From UBA9865 sp035647835 (GTDB lineage Bacteria; Bacillota; Dethiobacteria; Dethiobacterales; Dethiobacteraceae): a stretch of 13,790 nucleotides of DNA. Positions 13,004 to 13,790 of this stretch are shown piece after piece. Where the stretch lies: assembly GCA_035647835.1 (NCBI GenBank), contig DASRMS010000232.1:1-13790 (forward strand). The letters run 5' to 3'. Position numbers and translations under genes: made by a program. The stretch's first letter is position 1; the number at the start of each line of letters is the position of its first letter. The notes beneath the pieces are model-generated. The model saw nothing but the letters and a program-made list of their open reading frames with translations, did not search any database and was not told where the DNA came from.

Positions 13004-13789
13004 ATGCGTTTTTTATTAATTGGTGACGTTGTTGGTAGACCCGGCCGTCACTGCGTCAGAGATTTATTGCCAAGAATTATCGAAAATTATAAGATAGATT
13101 TTATTATAGCTAATGGTGAGAATCTGGCAGCAGGAACAGGCTTTAATGAAAGAACAGCCATGGAACTATTTAGCTATGGTGTTGACGTGCTCACGATGGG
13201 CAATCATGTGTGGGATAAGAAAGAAGCTTTACACTATATCGAGAAGGAAAAGCGTATTGTACGTCCTGTAAATTACCCAGCAGGCACACCTGGCCAAGGA
13301 TATGCACTCTATCACTGTAAAGGTCAAGCCATTGGTGTGATCAATGCCAGTGGACGTGTGTTCATGCCTACTCTTGATTGTCCTTTTCGCGCTGTGGACA
13401 AAGCTGTGGCCTATCTACAGCAAAAAACAAATATTATCTTAATAGATTTCCATGCTGAGGCTACCTCAGAAAAAATCGCTCTGGGACGTTATTTTGATGG
13501 ACGTGTTTCAGCGGTTGTGGGAACCCATACGCATGTACAAACTGCTGATGAACGAATATTAACGAAGGGAACTGCCTATATCACTGACCTGGGCATGACA
13601 GGAGCGCTAGAATCAGTTCTTGGCGTGGAACCAGAGCTTGTTTTGCGTAAATTTCTCACTCAGATGCCTGTTCGTTTTGAGGTGGCCAAGGATGGGCCCA
13701 GTCAGTTTAATGGTGTGATTGTGGATGTTAGCGAAGAAACAGGGAAGGCCTGTGAGATTAGCAGATTTACAGACTTGCACGAATTTTAA
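13004..13789 (+). CDS. ymdB: YmdB-family metallophosphoesterase (TIGR00282)
   Basis: YmdB is a cytoplasmic dinuclear-metal phosphodiesterase that hydrolyses 2',3'- and 3',5'-cyclic nucleotides. In Bacillus subtilis it affects biofilm formation and motility decisions and is linked to RNase Y. The expected metal ligands are present: D8 in GDVVGRPGR, E39 in NGEN (37-40), N67 with H68 in GNHVWD (66-71), H150, H175 and H177 in GTHTH (173-177). The protein is 261 aa, complete and of normal length; its stop lies one base before the window end. GAGGTG (12993-12998) lies 5 nt before the ATG. In B. subtilis ymdB directly follows rny; here an unrecognised gene and a terminator come between. The next gene (often spoVS in this neighbourhood) is outside the window. 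Confidence 0.96.
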   Translation: MRFLLIGDVVGRPGRHCVRDLLPRIIENYKIDFIIANGENLAAGTGFNERTAMELFSYGVDVLTMGNHVWDKKEALHYIEKEKRIVRPVNYPAGTPGQGYALYHCKGQAIGVINASGRVFMPTLDCPFRAVDKAVAYLQQKTNIILIDFHAEATSEKIALGRYFDGRVSAVVGTHTHVQTADERILTKGTAYITDLGMTGALESVLGVEPELVLRKFLTQMPVRFEVAKDGPSQFNGVIVDVSEETGKACEISRFTDLHEF

Positions 13790-13790
13790 G

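Noticed and set aside
1..13790. CRISPR array, tRNA, rRNA, insertion sequence or prophage
   Set aside because: No regularly spaced repeats, cloverleaf sequences, transposase or phage genes were seen; composition and codon use look uniform across genes.

Overview
The window looks like core chromosome of an anaerobic Firmicute of the class Clostridia, at a moderate G+C content. The clearest marker is the SCIFF peptide (six cysteines in a short peptide) with its radical SAM maturase, a pair that is close to a signature of Clostridia. The order recA-recX-rny-ymdB, AGGAGG-type ribosome binding sites, TTG starts and Bacillus-type promoters and LexA site all agree. Every recognised gene is on the + strand. 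I cannot name the genus.

Layout: (1) 1-351, a leader without a clear gene but with two strong inverted repeats, then a stand-alone corrinoid (B12-binding) methyl-carrier protein with its own terminator. (2) 1044-1329, a compact unit for the SCIFF peptide: an extended -10 promoter, a strong RBS, a 50-residue peptide gene and a hairpin with a short T-tract. (3) 1391-1415, a REP-like palindromic fragment, followed by a tight six-gene run at 1444-8560: SCIFF maturase, rarA, yigZ-type IMPACT protein, mnmA, cinA and a membrane metallophosphoesterase. Gaps in this run are 14 bp or less and two junctions overlap, so it is probably one transcript. (4) recA-recX, with a near-consensus LexA box in front, a 4-bp start/stop overlap and a strong terminator behind. 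(5) A 390-bp gap holding a near-perfect sigma-A promoter, a structured stretch of about 165 nt and a second strong terminator, all upstream of rny. This is either a small RNA gene or an attenuated rny leader. (6) rny (RNase Y), a strong terminator, an unrecognised 172-residue protein with a doubtful start, and ymdB, which is complete and ends one base before the window edge.

The genes cover RiPP maturation, replication-fork repair (RarA, RecA, RecX), tRNA thiolation (MnmA), NMN/nucleotide salvage (CinA), RNA turnover (RNase Y) and developmental phosphodiesterase signalling (YmdB). No mobile element, tRNA, rRNA or CRISPR array was seen. The part least explained by known families is the promoter-RNA-terminator module before rny. 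The doubtful 5' end of the hypothetical gene and the inverted repeats ahead of the corrinoid gene come next.
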